Made by a program: the position numbers and the translations under genes
Source: Hyphomicrobiales bacterium
GTDB lineage: Bacteria; Pseudomonadota; Alphaproteobacteria; Rhizobiales; Beijerinckiaceae
Assembly (NCBI GenBank): GCA_900473415.1
Contig: UCLR01000008.1
Coordinates: 62,001 to 126,000 of the forward strand
Direction: 5' to 3'
Length of the DNA stretch: 64,000 bases
The notes under the pieces: generated by a model
Database searches by the model: none
What the model saw: the letters and a program-made list of their open reading frames with translations, nothing else
Told to the model about the DNA's origin: nothing
Part shown: piece after piece, positions 55,201 through 63,950 of the stretch
Numbering within the stretch: the first letter of the stretch is position 1
Layout of the letters: every line of letters begins with the position of its first letter

Positions 55201-57887
55201 TGCGCCACGACGCCCCCCTCGCCCCGGCCGCGACCCGCACCACCTGCCCCTATTGCGGGGTCGGCTGCGGCGTGCTCGCGACGCCGGACGGGCGCGGGGG
55301 CGCCACCATCGCGGGCGACGCAGAGCATCCGGCCAATCGCGGGCGGCTCTGCTCCAAGGGCTCCGCGCTTGGCGAGACGCTGGGGCTCGGCAGCCGCGTC
55401 CTGCATCCCCTGAAGCGCAACGCGGAAGGCACCTATGACAAGGTGAGTTGGAACGAAGCGCTCGATGCCGTCGCCGCTGGCCTGCGGGCCATCATGGCCG
55501 AACACGGCCCCGAGGCGATCGCCTTCTATCTCTCCGGCCAGCTCCTGACCGAGGATTATTACGTCGCCAACAAGCTGGCGAAGGGCTTCATCGGCACGCC
55601 CCATGTCGACACCAATTCGCGCCTGTGCATGTCCTCGACGGTCGCTGCGCAGCGGCGCGTCCTCGGTTCGGACACGGTGCCCGGCGCCTATGAGGATCTC
55701 GACAGCGCCGACCTGATCGTCCTCGTCGGCTCAAACACGGCCTGGTGCCACCCGATCCTGTTCCGGCGGATGCAGGACAACCGGCGCGAGCGCGGCGCTC
55801 GAGTTGTCGTGCTCGATCCGCGCGTCACCGCCACGGCCGAAGACGCCGACATGATGCTGGCCTTGAAGCCCGGCTCCGACGCTGCGCTCTTCGCGGGCCT
55901 CCTCGTCCATCTCGCCGGCCACGGCCTGATCGACCGGACCTATGTCGCACGCCATGTCGCCGGCTTCGACGAGGTACTTGCCAATGCGCGGGAGATCGCG
56001 CCCGACATCGCCTCGGTTTCCACTCTGACCGGCTTGGCCGAGGAGCAGATCACGGCCTTCTGCGAACTCTGGGCCAGCACGCCGCATGTCGTCACCGCCT
56101 GGAGCCAGGGCGTCAACCAGTCGGCGCAGGGCACGGACAAGGTCGCCGCGATCCTGAACTGCCACCTCGCCACTGGCCGGATTGGGCGCCCCGGCTGCGG
56201 CCCCTTCTCGCTCACCGGCCAGCCCAACGCCATGGGCGGACGCGAGGTCGGCGGCCTCGCCAACATGCTCGCCGCCCATATGGGCTACGCCCCCGTCGAG
56301 ATCGATCGCGTCCGACGCTTCTGGCAGGCGCCGAACATCGCCCGTCGCGAGGGGCTGAAGGCCGTCCCGATGCTCCAGGCTGCCGCGGAAGGTAGCATCC
56401 GCGCGATCTGGGTGATGGCGACGAACCCGGCCGTTTCCCTTCCCGATGCAGACAGGGTCCGCGCCGCGCTCGCCGGCCTCGACCTTTTCATCGTCTCCGA
56501 GAACGTGCTCTCGAACGACACCCTCGCGGCCAAGCCGCACTACATCCTGCCGGCCGCCGCCTGGGGCGAGAAGGACGGTACCGTCACCAATTCCGAGCGC
56601 CGCATCTCGCGCCAGCGCGCCTTCCTGCCCTTGCCCGCTGAGGCGAAGCCGGACTGGTGGATCGTCTGCGAGGTCGCGAAGCGTCTCGGCTTCGGCGAGG
56701 CCTTCACCTATACCGGCCCGCACGAGATCTATGCCGAGCACGCCGCACTCTCGGCCTTCGAGAACGACGGCACGCGCGATTTCGACATCGGCGCCCATGC
56801 CGGCCTCGACCGGGCCGCCTATGATGCGCTCAAGCCGGCGCAATGGCCGGTGCCCTCGCATCTGCCTCAGGGCACGGCGCGGCTCTTCGGCGATGGCAGC
56901 TTCTTCGGGCCCGGGCGCCGCGCGCAGATGCGCTCGCTCGCCCTGCCAAGACTGGCCGCCACGACGAGCGAGGCCTTCCCGCTCCTGCTCAACACCGGCC
57001 GCGTCCGTGACCACTGGCACACCATGACCCGGACCGGGCTCAGCCCGCGGCTGAGTGCCCATATCGCCGAGCCTTCCGTCTATCTGCATCCAGCCGACAT
57101 TACGCGCTTCGGGCTCGATGAAGGCGGCTTCGCCCGCCTCGCCAGTGCCCATGGCACGGCCGTCCTCAAGATCGTGGCCGATCCTGGTATCGCCGAGGGG
57201 ACGGCCTTCGCGCCGATCCACTGGTCAGGCGAGACCGCCTCCGACGCGCGCATCGGCGCCCTGACCCAGCCGGCCTGCGATCCCTATTCCGGCCAGCCCG
57301 AGATGAAGGCGACGCCGGTTTCGGTGACAGCGGTCGCCTATCGCTCGGAGGGCTTTGTCCTGTCGCGCGAGCCCTTCGCCCTGCCGGATCAGAGCTGGTG
57401 GGCACGGCTCGCCATCCAGGGTGGCGAAGGCCGGCTTTTCGCCACAGACGCGCCCGTCGATGCGATGGCCGCGCTGATGCGCGAGCGTTTCGGCTCGGAT
57501 GAGCTGACCGAACTGATCGACCGGGACGGCGGCGGCTATCGCTGCGCGATCATCCGTGAAGGCCGGCTCGCAGCTGCCCTCTTCCTCGCGCCAGCAGGCC
57601 AAGCTCCGCTCTGGGACACGGTCAAGGCCGCCTTCGCCGATCCGGCGATAACCGTGGAAAGCCGGCTCGCCTTGCTCTCCGGGCGCAGCCTGGGCGGAAC
57701 CGATCCCGGTCCGACCATCTGTGCCTGCTTCGGCGTCGGCCTCAACGCGATCCGCGCCGCCTTCGAATGCGGCGCGGCGACGGCGGAGGAGATCGGCCTT
57801 CAGCTCAAGGCGGGCACCAATTGCGGCTCCTGCCTTCCCGAAATCCGCCGGATCGGCGCGCAGACACAGGCGCGCGAGACGGCATGA
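55200..57887 (+). CDS. nasA: Assimilatory nitrate reductase, molybdopterin subunit NasA
   Basis: An 895-residue cytoplasmic molybdoenzyme reducing nitrate to nitrite. N-terminal 4Fe-4S site: Cys16, Cys19, Cys23 and Cys51 (CPYCGVGCGV and RLCSKG). Molybdopterin domain motifs include DTNSRLCMSSTVAAQRRVLG and TGRIGRPGCGPFSLTGQPNA. A C-terminal BFD-like [2Fe-2S] domain (ICACFGVGLNAIRAAF, then GTNCGSCLPEIRR) gives it a second electron entry site, as in Klebsiella NasA. No signal peptide, so not periplasmic NapA. The ATG overlaps the preceding stop. Confidence 0.97.
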   Translation: MRHDAPLAPAATRTTCPYCGVGCGVLATPDGRGGATIAGDAEHPANRGRLCSKGSALGETLGLGSRVLHPLKRNAEGTYDKVSWNEALDAVAAGLRAIMAEHGPEAIAFYLSGQLLTEDYYVANKLAKGFIGTPHVDTNSRLCMSSTVAAQRRVLGSDTVPGAYEDLDSADLIVLVGSNTAWCHPILFRRMQDNRRERGARVVVLDPRVTATAEDADMMLALKPGSDAALFAGLLVHLAGHGLIDRTYVARHVAGFDEVLANAREIAPDIASVSTLTGLAEEQITAFCELWASTPHVVTAWSQGVNQSAQGTDKVAAILNCHLATGRIGRPGCGPFSLTGQPNAMGGREVGGLANMLAAHMGYAPVEIDRVRRFWQAPNIARREGLKAVPMLQAAAEGSIRAIWVMATNPAVSLPDADRVRAALAGLDLFIVSENVLSNDTLAAKPHYILPAAAWGEKDGTVTNSERRISRQRAFLPLPAEAKPDWWIVCEVAKRLGFGEAFTYTGPHEIYAEHAALSAFENDGTRDFDIGAHAGLDRAAYDALKPAQWPVPSHLPQGTARLFGDGSFFGPGRRAQMRSLALPRLAATTSEAFPLLLNTGRVRDHWHTMTRTGLSPRLSAHIAEPSVYLHPADITRFGLDEGGFARLASAHGTAVLKIVADPGIAEGTAFAPIHWSGETASDARIGALTQPACDPYSGQPEMKATPVSVTAVAYRSEGFVLSREPFALPDQSWWARLAIQGGEGRLFATDAPVDAMAALMRERFGSDELTELIDRDGGGYRCAIIREGRLAAALFLAPAGQAPLWDTVKAAFADPAITVESRLALLSGRSLGGTDPGPTICACFGVGLNAIRAAFECGAATAEEIGLQLKAGTNCGSCLPEIRRIGAQTQARETA

Positions 57888-57928
57888 CGAATGCGACCGA
57901 ACGGCGTGCTCAGAGGAGAGACTGGAAC

Positions 57929-58837
57929 ATGGGTCAGCCTGTCTTGAAAGGTACGACGGCGGGCGCGACGCTCGTCTCGCTCTCCGGCAAGCAGCCGGAG
58001 GTCGTGCCGTTGCCGGCCGCGCCCTCCAAGCCTCTCCTGGCGAAGCTCCTTCCCTGGGGCAGGAGCGCGCTGGTCAACCTGCTGCCGCCGCTGATCACGG
58101 TCGCGCTGATCCTGTTGTTCTGGCAGCTCGCCGCGCACGGCCCGCAATCCTCCCTGCCGCCGCCGACCAAGATCTGGGAAGAGGCGAAGGACCTCATCAC
58201 CGAGCCGTTCTACTGGGCGGGCTCGCAGGATATCGGGCTGGGCTGGCGCATCCTCGTCTCGCTCCAGCGTGTCGCCATCGGCTTCAGCCTGGCGGCCGTG
58301 GTCGGGGTCCTGCTCGGCGCTCTGGTCGGCCAGTCGGTCTGGGCGATGCGCGGCCTCGATCCTGTGTTCCAGGTGCTGCGCACCGTGCCGCCGCTCGCCT
58401 GGCTGCCGCTCTCGCTCGCCGCCTTCCGCGACAGCCAGCCCTCGGCGATCTTCGTGATCTTCATCACCGCGATCTGGCCGATCATCATCAACACGGCGGT
58501 CGGCATCCGCAACATCCCGCAGGACTATCGCAACGTCGCGCAGGTGCTGCGGCTGAACCAGATTGAGTTCTTCTACAAGATCATGGTGCCCTCGGCGGCG
58601 CCCTACATCTTCACCGGCCTGAGGATCGGCGTCGGCCTGTCCTGGCTTGCCATCGTCGCCGCCGAGATGCTGACGGGCGGCGTCGGCATCGGCTTCTTCA
58701 TCTGGGACGCGTGGAACTCCTCGCGCCTCTCCGACATCATCGTGGCGCTGGTCTATATCGGCGTGGTCGGCTTCCTGCTCGACCGCCTCGTCGCTCTCAT
58801 AGGCCATGTCGTCACCCGCGGCACCGCGACGAACTGA
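57929..58837 (+). CDS. nrtB: Nitrate ABC transporter permease NrtB
   Basis: About 302 residues with six predicted helices. SsuC/NrtB features: TVALILLFWQLAAHGPQSSL, the EAA-like loop NVAQVLRLNQIEFFYKIMVPSAAP, and GVGIGFFIWDAWNSSRLSDI near the end. ATG 57929 was chosen because AGAGGAGAG lies about 9 bp upstream; an earlier ATG at 57884 overlaps the nasA stop and would add 15 residues. It forms the membrane channel of the nitrate importer. Confidence 0.94.
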   Translation: MGQPVLKGTTAGATLVSLSGKQPEVVPLPAAPSKPLLAKLLPWGRSALVNLLPPLITVALILLFWQLAAHGPQSSLPPPTKIWEEAKDLITEPFYWAGSQDIGLGWRILVSLQRVAIGFSLAAVVGVLLGALVGQSVWAMRGLDPVFQVLRTVPPLAWLPLSLAAFRDSQPSAIFVIFITAIWPIIINTAVGIRNIPQDYRNVAQVLRLNQIEFFYKIMVPSAAPYIFTGLRIGVGLSWLAIVAAEMLTGGVGIGFFIWDAWNSSRLSDIIVALVYIGVVGFLLDRLVALIGHVVTRGTATN

Positions 58838-58849
58838 GGGGGCGAAACG

Positions 58850-59641
58850 ATGGGCTATCTGAAGATCGACCACGTCGACAAACGCTTCCAGCGCGGCGCC
58901 GCCACGACGGAGGTCCTGAAGGACATCAGCCTCGTCATCGACAAGGGCGAGTTCGTCTCGATCATCGGCCATTCCGGCTGCGGCAAGTCGACCCTGCTCA
59001 ACATCGTCGCCGGCCTCACGCCTGCGACGACCGGCGGCATCCTGCTCGAAGGCAAGGAGGTCAACGCGCCGGGGCCGGATCGCGCGGTGGTCTTCCAGAA
59101 CCACTCGCTGCTGCCCTGGCTCACCGTCTACGACAACGTGGCGCTGGCCGTGAACAAGGTCTTCGGCGGGGTGAAGAGCCGGGCCGAGCGGCATGACTGG
59201 ATCATGCACAATCTCGACCTCGTCCAGATGGGCCACGCGAAGGACAAGCGCCCGGCCGAGATCTCCGGCGGCATGAAGCAGCGTGTCGGCATTGCGCGCG
59301 GCCTCGCCATGGAACCCAAGATCCTGCTGCTCGACGAGCCCTTCGGCGCGCTCGACGCGCTGACCCGCGCGCATCTGCAGGACTCGGTGATGCAGATTCA
59401 TGCGGCGCTCGGCAACACCATGATCATGATCACCCATGACGTCGACGAGGCCGTGCTCCTCTCCGACCGGATCGTGATGATGACCAACGGCCCCTCCGCC
59501 CGCATCGGCGAGGTTCTCGACGTGCATCTCGCCCGCCCGCGCAAGCGGCTCGAGCTGGTCACCGACCGCACCTACATCGCCGCGCGCGAGGCGGTACTGA
59601 AATTCCTCTACGAGCGCCACCGCTTCGTCGAAGCCGCCTGA
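58850..59641 (+). CDS. nrtD: Nitrate ABC transporter ATPase NrtD-like
   Basis: 263 residues. Walker A (IIGHSGCGKSTLLNIVAG), Q-loop (VVFQNHSLLPWLTVYDNVAL), signature (EISGGMKQRVGIARGLA), Walker B (KILLLDEPFGALDAL) and His switch (MIMITHDVDEAVLL) are all intact. It lacks the NrtA-like C-terminal domain of cyanobacterial NrtC and so resembles NrtD. It lies 12 bp after nrtB and energises nitrate import. Confidence 0.96.
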   Translation: MGYLKIDHVDKRFQRGAATTEVLKDISLVIDKGEFVSIIGHSGCGKSTLLNIVAGLTPATTGGILLEGKEVNAPGPDRAVVFQNHSLLPWLTVYDNVALAVNKVFGGVKSRAERHDWIMHNLDLVQMGHAKDKRPAEISGGMKQRVGIARGLAMEPKILLLDEPFGALDALTRAHLQDSVMQIHAALGNTMIMITHDVDEAVLLSDRIVMMTNGPSARIGEVLDVHLARPRKRLELVTDRTYIAAREAVLKFLYERHRFVEAA

Positions 59642-59651
59642 GGAGAGCATC

Positions 59652-60074
59652 ATGACACCCGAACAGGTTTCCGAAATTCGCGTCAGCTTCTCCAAGGTCG
59701 CGCCCATCGCCGAGCAGGCCGCCGCGCTGTTCTACGGCCGGCTGTTCGAGATCGCGCCGGAGGTCCAGCCACTCTTCAAGGCCTCGGACATGAAGGAGCA
59801 GGGCCGCAAGCTGATGGGCACGCTCGCGGTCGTGGTGAAGGGTCTCGACGATCTGCCGACCCTGATGCCGGCCGTCGAGGCGCTGGCCCGCAAGCATGTC
59901 GGCTACGGCGTCAGCGCGGCCCATTACGCGCCCGTCGGCGCAGCATTGCTCTGGACGCTGGAGCAGGGCCTCGGCGAGGGCTTCACCCCCACCGTGAAGG
60001 ACGCCTGGACCACCGCCTATGGCGCGCTCTCGGGCGCGATGATCGCGGCGGCCGAGAAGCCCGCCGCGGCCTGA
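59652..60074 (+). CDS. Single-domain globin of the nas operon
   Basis: 140 residues, the whole globin fold and nothing else. It resembles the globin domain of flavohemoglobins: FYGRLFEIAPEVQPLF (Phe-Tyr at B9/B10) and proximal His82 in ALARKHVGYGV. The FAD/NAD reductase half is missing. In Bradyrhizobium diazoefficiens a similar globin in the nas operon (Bjgb) removes nitric oxide formed during nitrate assimilation, with help from a separate flavoprotein. The same role is likely here. It lies 10 bp after nrtD and 22 bp before nirA. Confidence 0.92.
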   Translation: MTPEQVSEIRVSFSKVAPIAEQAAALFYGRLFEIAPEVQPLFKASDMKEQGRKLMGTLAVVVKGLDDLPTLMPAVEALARKHVGYGVSAAHYAPVGAALLWTLEQGLGEGFTPTVKDAWTTAYGALSGAMIAAAEKPAAA

Positions 60075-60096
60075 AAAGCGCAGTGGAAGTTACCCC

Positions 60097-61893
60097 ATGA
60101 GTGACGATTTGAGTCCCGACCAGAAGCGCTATCTCGAAGGCTTCGTGAGCGGCATGCAGTCTGCGCGCACCGCGCGCGGCCTCGGCCCGCTCGGCGGCAC
60201 CTCGGGTGGCGGCCAGGCGAAGCCGAACGGCCCCGACAAGGAGCACGCCGAGGCGCAGGCACGAACGGTCGCCGCCGGCGGCAAGCTCGTCGATCAGGAG
60301 AAGTGGAAGGCCGCCGAGCACCCCTTCGACGCCTATGCCCGCTTCAAGGAGCAGGCGGCCTCCGGCACTTACCCGAAACCCGAGGACAATTTCCGCTGGC
60401 GCTATCACGGCCTCTTCTACGTGGCCCCGGCGCAGAACAGCTATATGTGCCGCCTGCGCATCCCCAACGGCATCCTCAAGGCCTGGCAGTTCGCGGGCGT
60501 CGCCGACCTCGCCGAGACGTTGTGCGGCCCCTATGCCCACGTCACCACCCGCGCCAATCTGCAGGTGCGCGAGATCACCGCCGAGAACGCCCCGCTCCTG
60601 CTCGAAGGCCTCGCCGATCTCGGCCTGACCGCCAAGGGCTCGGGCGCCGACAACATCCGCAACGTCACCGGCTCGGCCACCGCCGGCATCGACCCGCTCG
60701 AACTCCTCGACACGCGCCCGCACGCCCGGGCCTGGCACCATCACATCCTGAACGACCGTTCCCTCTACGGACTGCCGCGCAAGTTCAACGTCGCCTTCGA
60801 CGGCGCCGGCTCCATCGCAACCCTGGAGGACACCAACGATATCGGCTTCCAGGCCATCGAGGTCGGAGACGGCGCCTCCTTCGAAGGGCAGCCGGTCGCG
60901 CCCGGCATCTGGTATCGCCTCGCGCTCGGCGGCATCACCGGCCATAAGGACCTCGCCCGCGACACCGGTGTGATCGTCGCCCCCTCCGACGCGATCGCGG
61001 TCGCGGACGCGATCGTCCGCGTCTTCATCGCCAATGGGAACCGCACTGACCGCAACAAGTCCCGGCTCAAATACGTGCTCGATGCCTGGGGCTTCGACAC
61101 ATTCCTCGCCGCCGTCGAGGAGAAGCTCGGCCGCCGGTTGAGCCGACTCGACAACGCCTTCGTCCAGCCGCGGCCGGTCTATGATCGCCTCGCCCATATC
61201 GGCGTCCATCCTCAGGCCCAACCTGGCCTCAATTGGGTCGGCGTAGCGCTGCCCGTCGGCAAGCTCACCGTGCAGCAGATGCGCGTCATCGCCTCGATCG
61301 CCCAGGGCTGCGGCGACGGCGATATCCGCCTCACCGTCTGGCAGAACCTGCTGATCTCCGGCGTGCCGGACGCGAAGGTCGAGGACGTGCTGGCCAATCT
61401 GCAGGCCATCGGCCTCTCGGCCAAAACCTCCGTGCTGCGGGCCGGCTTGATCGCCTGCACCGGCGCGACCGGCTGCAAATTCGCCGGCGCTCACACCAAG
61501 GAGGATGCGCTCGCCATCGCCGCCTATTGCGAGCCGCGCATCACGCTCGACACGGCCATCAACATCCACCTGACCGGCTGCCACAACTCCTGCGCCCAGC
61601 ACTATATCGGCGATATCGGGCTGATCGGCGCCAAGATCCCGGTCAGTGACGAGGGGGACACCGTGCCCGGCTACCATGTCTTCGTCGGCGGCGGCTTCGG
61701 CGTGGAGGGCGGCATCGGCCGCGAACTCCGGACCAATGTGAAGGCGGAGGATGCGCCGGCGCTGGTCGAGGCGATCCTGCGCAGCTGGCAGACACATCGC
61801 GCCGCGCCCGACGAAAGCTTCGTCACCTTCGCTCGCCGCCACGACATCGCGGCCCTGCAGGCCCTCGTCGAGCAGGTCGGAGACGCGGCATGA
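60097..61893 (+). CDS. nirA: Assimilatory nitrite reductase NirA-type (siroheme, 4Fe-4S)
   Basis: A 598-residue enzyme reducing nitrite to ammonium. The [4Fe-4S]-siroheme cysteines are Cys454, Cys460, Cys495 and Cys499 (ACTGATGCKFAGAHTK and LTGCHNSCAQHY), the pattern of nitrite/sulfite reductases. Nitrite-reductase half motifs include HVTTRANLQVREI and GNRTDRNKSRLKYVLDAWG. A longer N-terminus (about 70 residues) precedes the first domain. It is the one-subunit NirA type, not NirBD. The electron donor is probably the reductase encoded next. Its stop overlaps the next gene (ATGA). Confidence 0.96.
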   Translation: MSDDLSPDQKRYLEGFVSGMQSARTARGLGPLGGTSGGGQAKPNGPDKEHAEAQARTVAAGGKLVDQEKWKAAEHPFDAYARFKEQAASGTYPKPEDNFRWRYHGLFYVAPAQNSYMCRLRIPNGILKAWQFAGVADLAETLCGPYAHVTTRANLQVREITAENAPLLLEGLADLGLTAKGSGADNIRNVTGSATAGIDPLELLDTRPHARAWHHHILNDRSLYGLPRKFNVAFDGAGSIATLEDTNDIGFQAIEVGDGASFEGQPVAPGIWYRLALGGITGHKDLARDTGVIVAPSDAIAVADAIVRVFIANGNRTDRNKSRLKYVLDAWGFDTFLAAVEEKLGRRLSRLDNAFVQPRPVYDRLAHIGVHPQAQPGLNWVGVALPVGKLTVQQMRVIASIAQGCGDGDIRLTVWQNLLISGVPDAKVEDVLANLQAIGLSAKTSVLRAGLIACTGATGCKFAGAHTKEDALAIAAYCEPRITLDTAINIHLTGCHNSCAQHYIGDIGLIGAKIPVSDEGDTVPGYHVFVGGGFGVEGGIGRELRTNVKAEDAPALVEAILRSWQTHRAAPDESFVTFARRHDIAALQALVEQVGDAA

Positions 61894-63470
61894 CCGTCCA
61901 GACCCCGAGCCCGATCGTCCAGGTTCTGCCCGAGACGGCGCCCTTCAGCGAGGAGCAGCGCTCCTGGCTTAACGGCTTCTTCGCCGGGCTGCTTTCGCTC
62001 GACAATGCCGGCGTGACCGCGCTCTCGCCGGCCGAGAACGCCGCCGTCATCGCCGAGGCCGAGGACGGCGCGCCCTGGCACGATCCCTCGCTGGAGATGG
62101 CCGAGCGGATAAAGCTGGCCGAGGGCAAGCCCCTGCCCCGGCGGCTCTACGCCGCCATGGCCCAGCAGGATTGCGGCCAGTGCGGCTATGTCTGCGAAAC
62201 CTATTCCGCCGCCATCGCCTCAGGCGCCGAGGGGCGGCTCAATCTCTGCGCGCCAGGCGGCAAGGAGACGCTGCGCCAGGTCAAGGCTCTGATGGAAGCA
62301 CCGGGCGCCTCCGCCCCGGCTGCGCCCGCCGAGGCCACACCTGCAGCGGAACTTGGGCCCAAGGGTCGCTGCCGCGAGAATCCCGCCCTCGCGACCTTCC
62401 TCTCGCGCCGCAAGCTCAATGGCGAAGGCTCGGAGAAGGAGACCTGGCATGTCGAGCTCGACCTCTCCGAATGCGGCCTCGACTATGTCGTCGGCGACGC
62501 CTTCGGCATCGTCGCGCGGAACGACCCCCGCCTCGTCGACGCAGTAATCGCGCTCCTCGGCGCCCGGCCGGACGCGGAGATCGGCGGCAAGTCCCTGCGC
62601 GGGAAGCTGATGGAGGATTGCGCGCTCGGTCCAGCCCCGGACGCGCTGTTCCAGCTCATTTCCTATGTCACCGGTGGGGAAGCCCGCCTCAAGGCCAGGC
62701 GCCTTGCCGCCGGCGAGGATCCCGATGGCGATCTCGACCGGCTCGACGTTCTAGGCGCGCTACACAAGTTCTCACAGGCGAGGCTCTCGGCGGAAGCCTT
62801 CGTCGAGGCTCTCGATCCGCTCCAGCCGCGGCTCTATTCGATCTCGTCCTCCGACAAGGCCACGCCCGGCCGCATCACGCTGACGGTCGATGCCGTGCGC
62901 TATAAGATCGGTTCGCGTCCGCGCTGGGGCGTGGCCTCGACCTTCCTCGCCGAGCGCGTCGCGCCCGGCGACAACCTGCCGGTCTATGTCCAGCGCGCCC
63001 ATGGCTTCGGCCTGCCGGCGGATCCCGCGACGCCGATCATCATGTGCGGCCCAGGCACCGGCATCGCGCCCTTCCGGGCCTTCCTGCACGATCGGCAGGC
63101 GACGAAGGCGCCCGGCCGCAACTGGCTGTTCTTCGGCCATCAGCGCCGGGCCTGCGACTTCTTCTACGAGGAGGAGCTGCAGACGATGAAGGATTCAGGC
63201 TTCCTCACCAACCTGACGCTCGCCTGGTCCCGCGATGGCGACAAGGTCTATGTCCAGGACCGCATGCGCGAACGCGGCGCCGAGCTCTGGGCCTGGCTCG
63301 AACAGGGCGCTCATTTTTATATCTGCGGCGACGCCAAGCGCATGGCCAAGGATGTCGAGCGCGCACTGGTCGACATCGTCGCCCAGCACGGCGGGCGCTC
63401 CAGCGACGAAGCCATCACCTATGTCGCGGCGCTGCGCAAGGCGGGGCGCTACCAGGCCGACGTCTACTAG
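61890..63470 (+). CDS. Fe-S/flavoprotein reductase fusion: RnfB-like 4Fe-4S domain plus CysJ-like NADPH/FAD module
   Basis: A 526-residue protein with an unusual domain order. A short N-terminal region (GFFAGLLSLDNAG) is followed by an Fe-S motif C-x2-C-x3-C-x17-C (Cys95, Cys98, Cys102, Cys120 in QQDCGQCGYVC and LNLCAPGG), like the 4Fe-4S domain of RnfB. Then comes a CysJ/cytochrome P450-reductase-like module: FAD-binding RLYSISSS, NADP-binding MCGPGTGIAPFRAFL, YICGDAKRMAKDVERAL and a C-terminal aromatic YQADVY. The flavodoxin-like FMN domain of CysJ is absent, and the Fe-S cluster seems to replace it as the exit point for electrons. It overlaps nirA by 4 bp, so it probably supplies NADPH electrons to NirA, and perhaps NasA. 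Confidence 0.88.
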   Translation: MTVQTPSPIVQVLPETAPFSEEQRSWLNGFFAGLLSLDNAGVTALSPAENAAVIAEAEDGAPWHDPSLEMAERIKLAEGKPLPRRLYAAMAQQDCGQCGYVCETYSAAIASGAEGRLNLCAPGGKETLRQVKALMEAPGASAPAAPAEATPAAELGPKGRCRENPALATFLSRRKLNGEGSEKETWHVELDLSECGLDYVVGDAFGIVARNDPRLVDAVIALLGARPDAEIGGKSLRGKLMEDCALGPAPDALFQLISYVTGGEARLKARRLAAGEDPDGDLDRLDVLGALHKFSQARLSAEAFVEALDPLQPRLYSISSSDKATPGRITLTVDAVRYKIGSRPRWGVASTFLAERVAPGDNLPVYVQRAHGFGLPADPATPIIMCGPGTGIAPFRAFLHDRQATKAPGRNWLFFGHQRRACDFFYEEELQTMKDSGFLTNLTLAWSRDGDKVYVQDRMRERGAELWAWLEQGAHFYICGDAKRMAKDVERALVDIVAQHGGRSSDEAITYVAALRKAGRYQADVY

Positions 63471-63569
63471 GACTGGGCTCGACCGGCCGGCGGCGGAGCC
63501 ATGTACCGAGACCCGGCAGGGAACCCCGCTTGAGACGCTCGCGTTGGCCCCGACAGAAAGGGGCGCGAG

Positions 63570-63860
63570 ATGAAATTGCAGATCGCGGGCGCCGCCATCG
63601 CCGCAGCGCTGAGCGCTGCGGCGGCTCAGGCTCAGACCAGTTCCACGCCCAAGGAAGGCACCGGCCCGGGTTCAGGCTCGACCGGTATGGCGCCGCAGCA
63701 GGGAACCGGCTCCGGCGCCACCCAGCATTCTCCTGGCGCGAACCGCCCTGAAGTGCCCCATGCGCCGGGCGCGGACACGCAGCAGAACCGCGAGTACGGC
63801 CGCGAGACGACACCGGAGGGGCACGAGCTGCATCAGAGCAGCCCAGGAAAGCGGAAGTAG
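63570..63860 (+). CDS. Small secreted low-complexity protein
   Basis: 96 residues: signal peptide (MKLQIAGAAIAAALSAAAAQ, cleavage near AQAQTS) and a mature region rich in Gly, Ser, Pro and Gln (GSGSTGMAPQQGTGSGATQH), probably disordered. No family recognised. It follows the nas operon by 99 bp and is probably not part of it. GAGATG lies at the start codon, with GGGGCGCGAG as a weak ribosome site. Confidence 0.65.
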   Translation: MKLQIAGAAIAAALSAAAAQAQTSSTPKEGTGPGSGSTGMAPQQGTGSGATQHSPGANRPEVPHAPGADTQQNREYGRETTPEGHELHQSSPGKRK

Positions 63861-63876
63861 CGGAACGTCAAGGGAC

Positions 63877-63950
63877 GCCGATCAGCTCACTTATCGGCGA
63901 AAAGCCCCCTGGCTGGCGCGATGACGCATCAGCCGACCTGATCGGCTGAC
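63877..63950. promoter_or_regulatory. Two nearby inverted repeats at the right edge
   Basis: GCCGAT-N10-ATCGGC (63877-63898) and TCAGCCGA-N5-TCGGCTGA (63930-63950) lie in the last 140 bp, which contain no visible gene. They share the core CCGAT/ATCGG with the palindrome at 33433-33447. They could be a terminator for the small secreted protein or an operator of a gene beyond the window. Confidence 0.45.

Noticed and set aside
57800..59707. A 635-codon frame opposite nrtB and nrtD
   Set aside because: Shadow frame; the plus strand carries complete ABC motifs.
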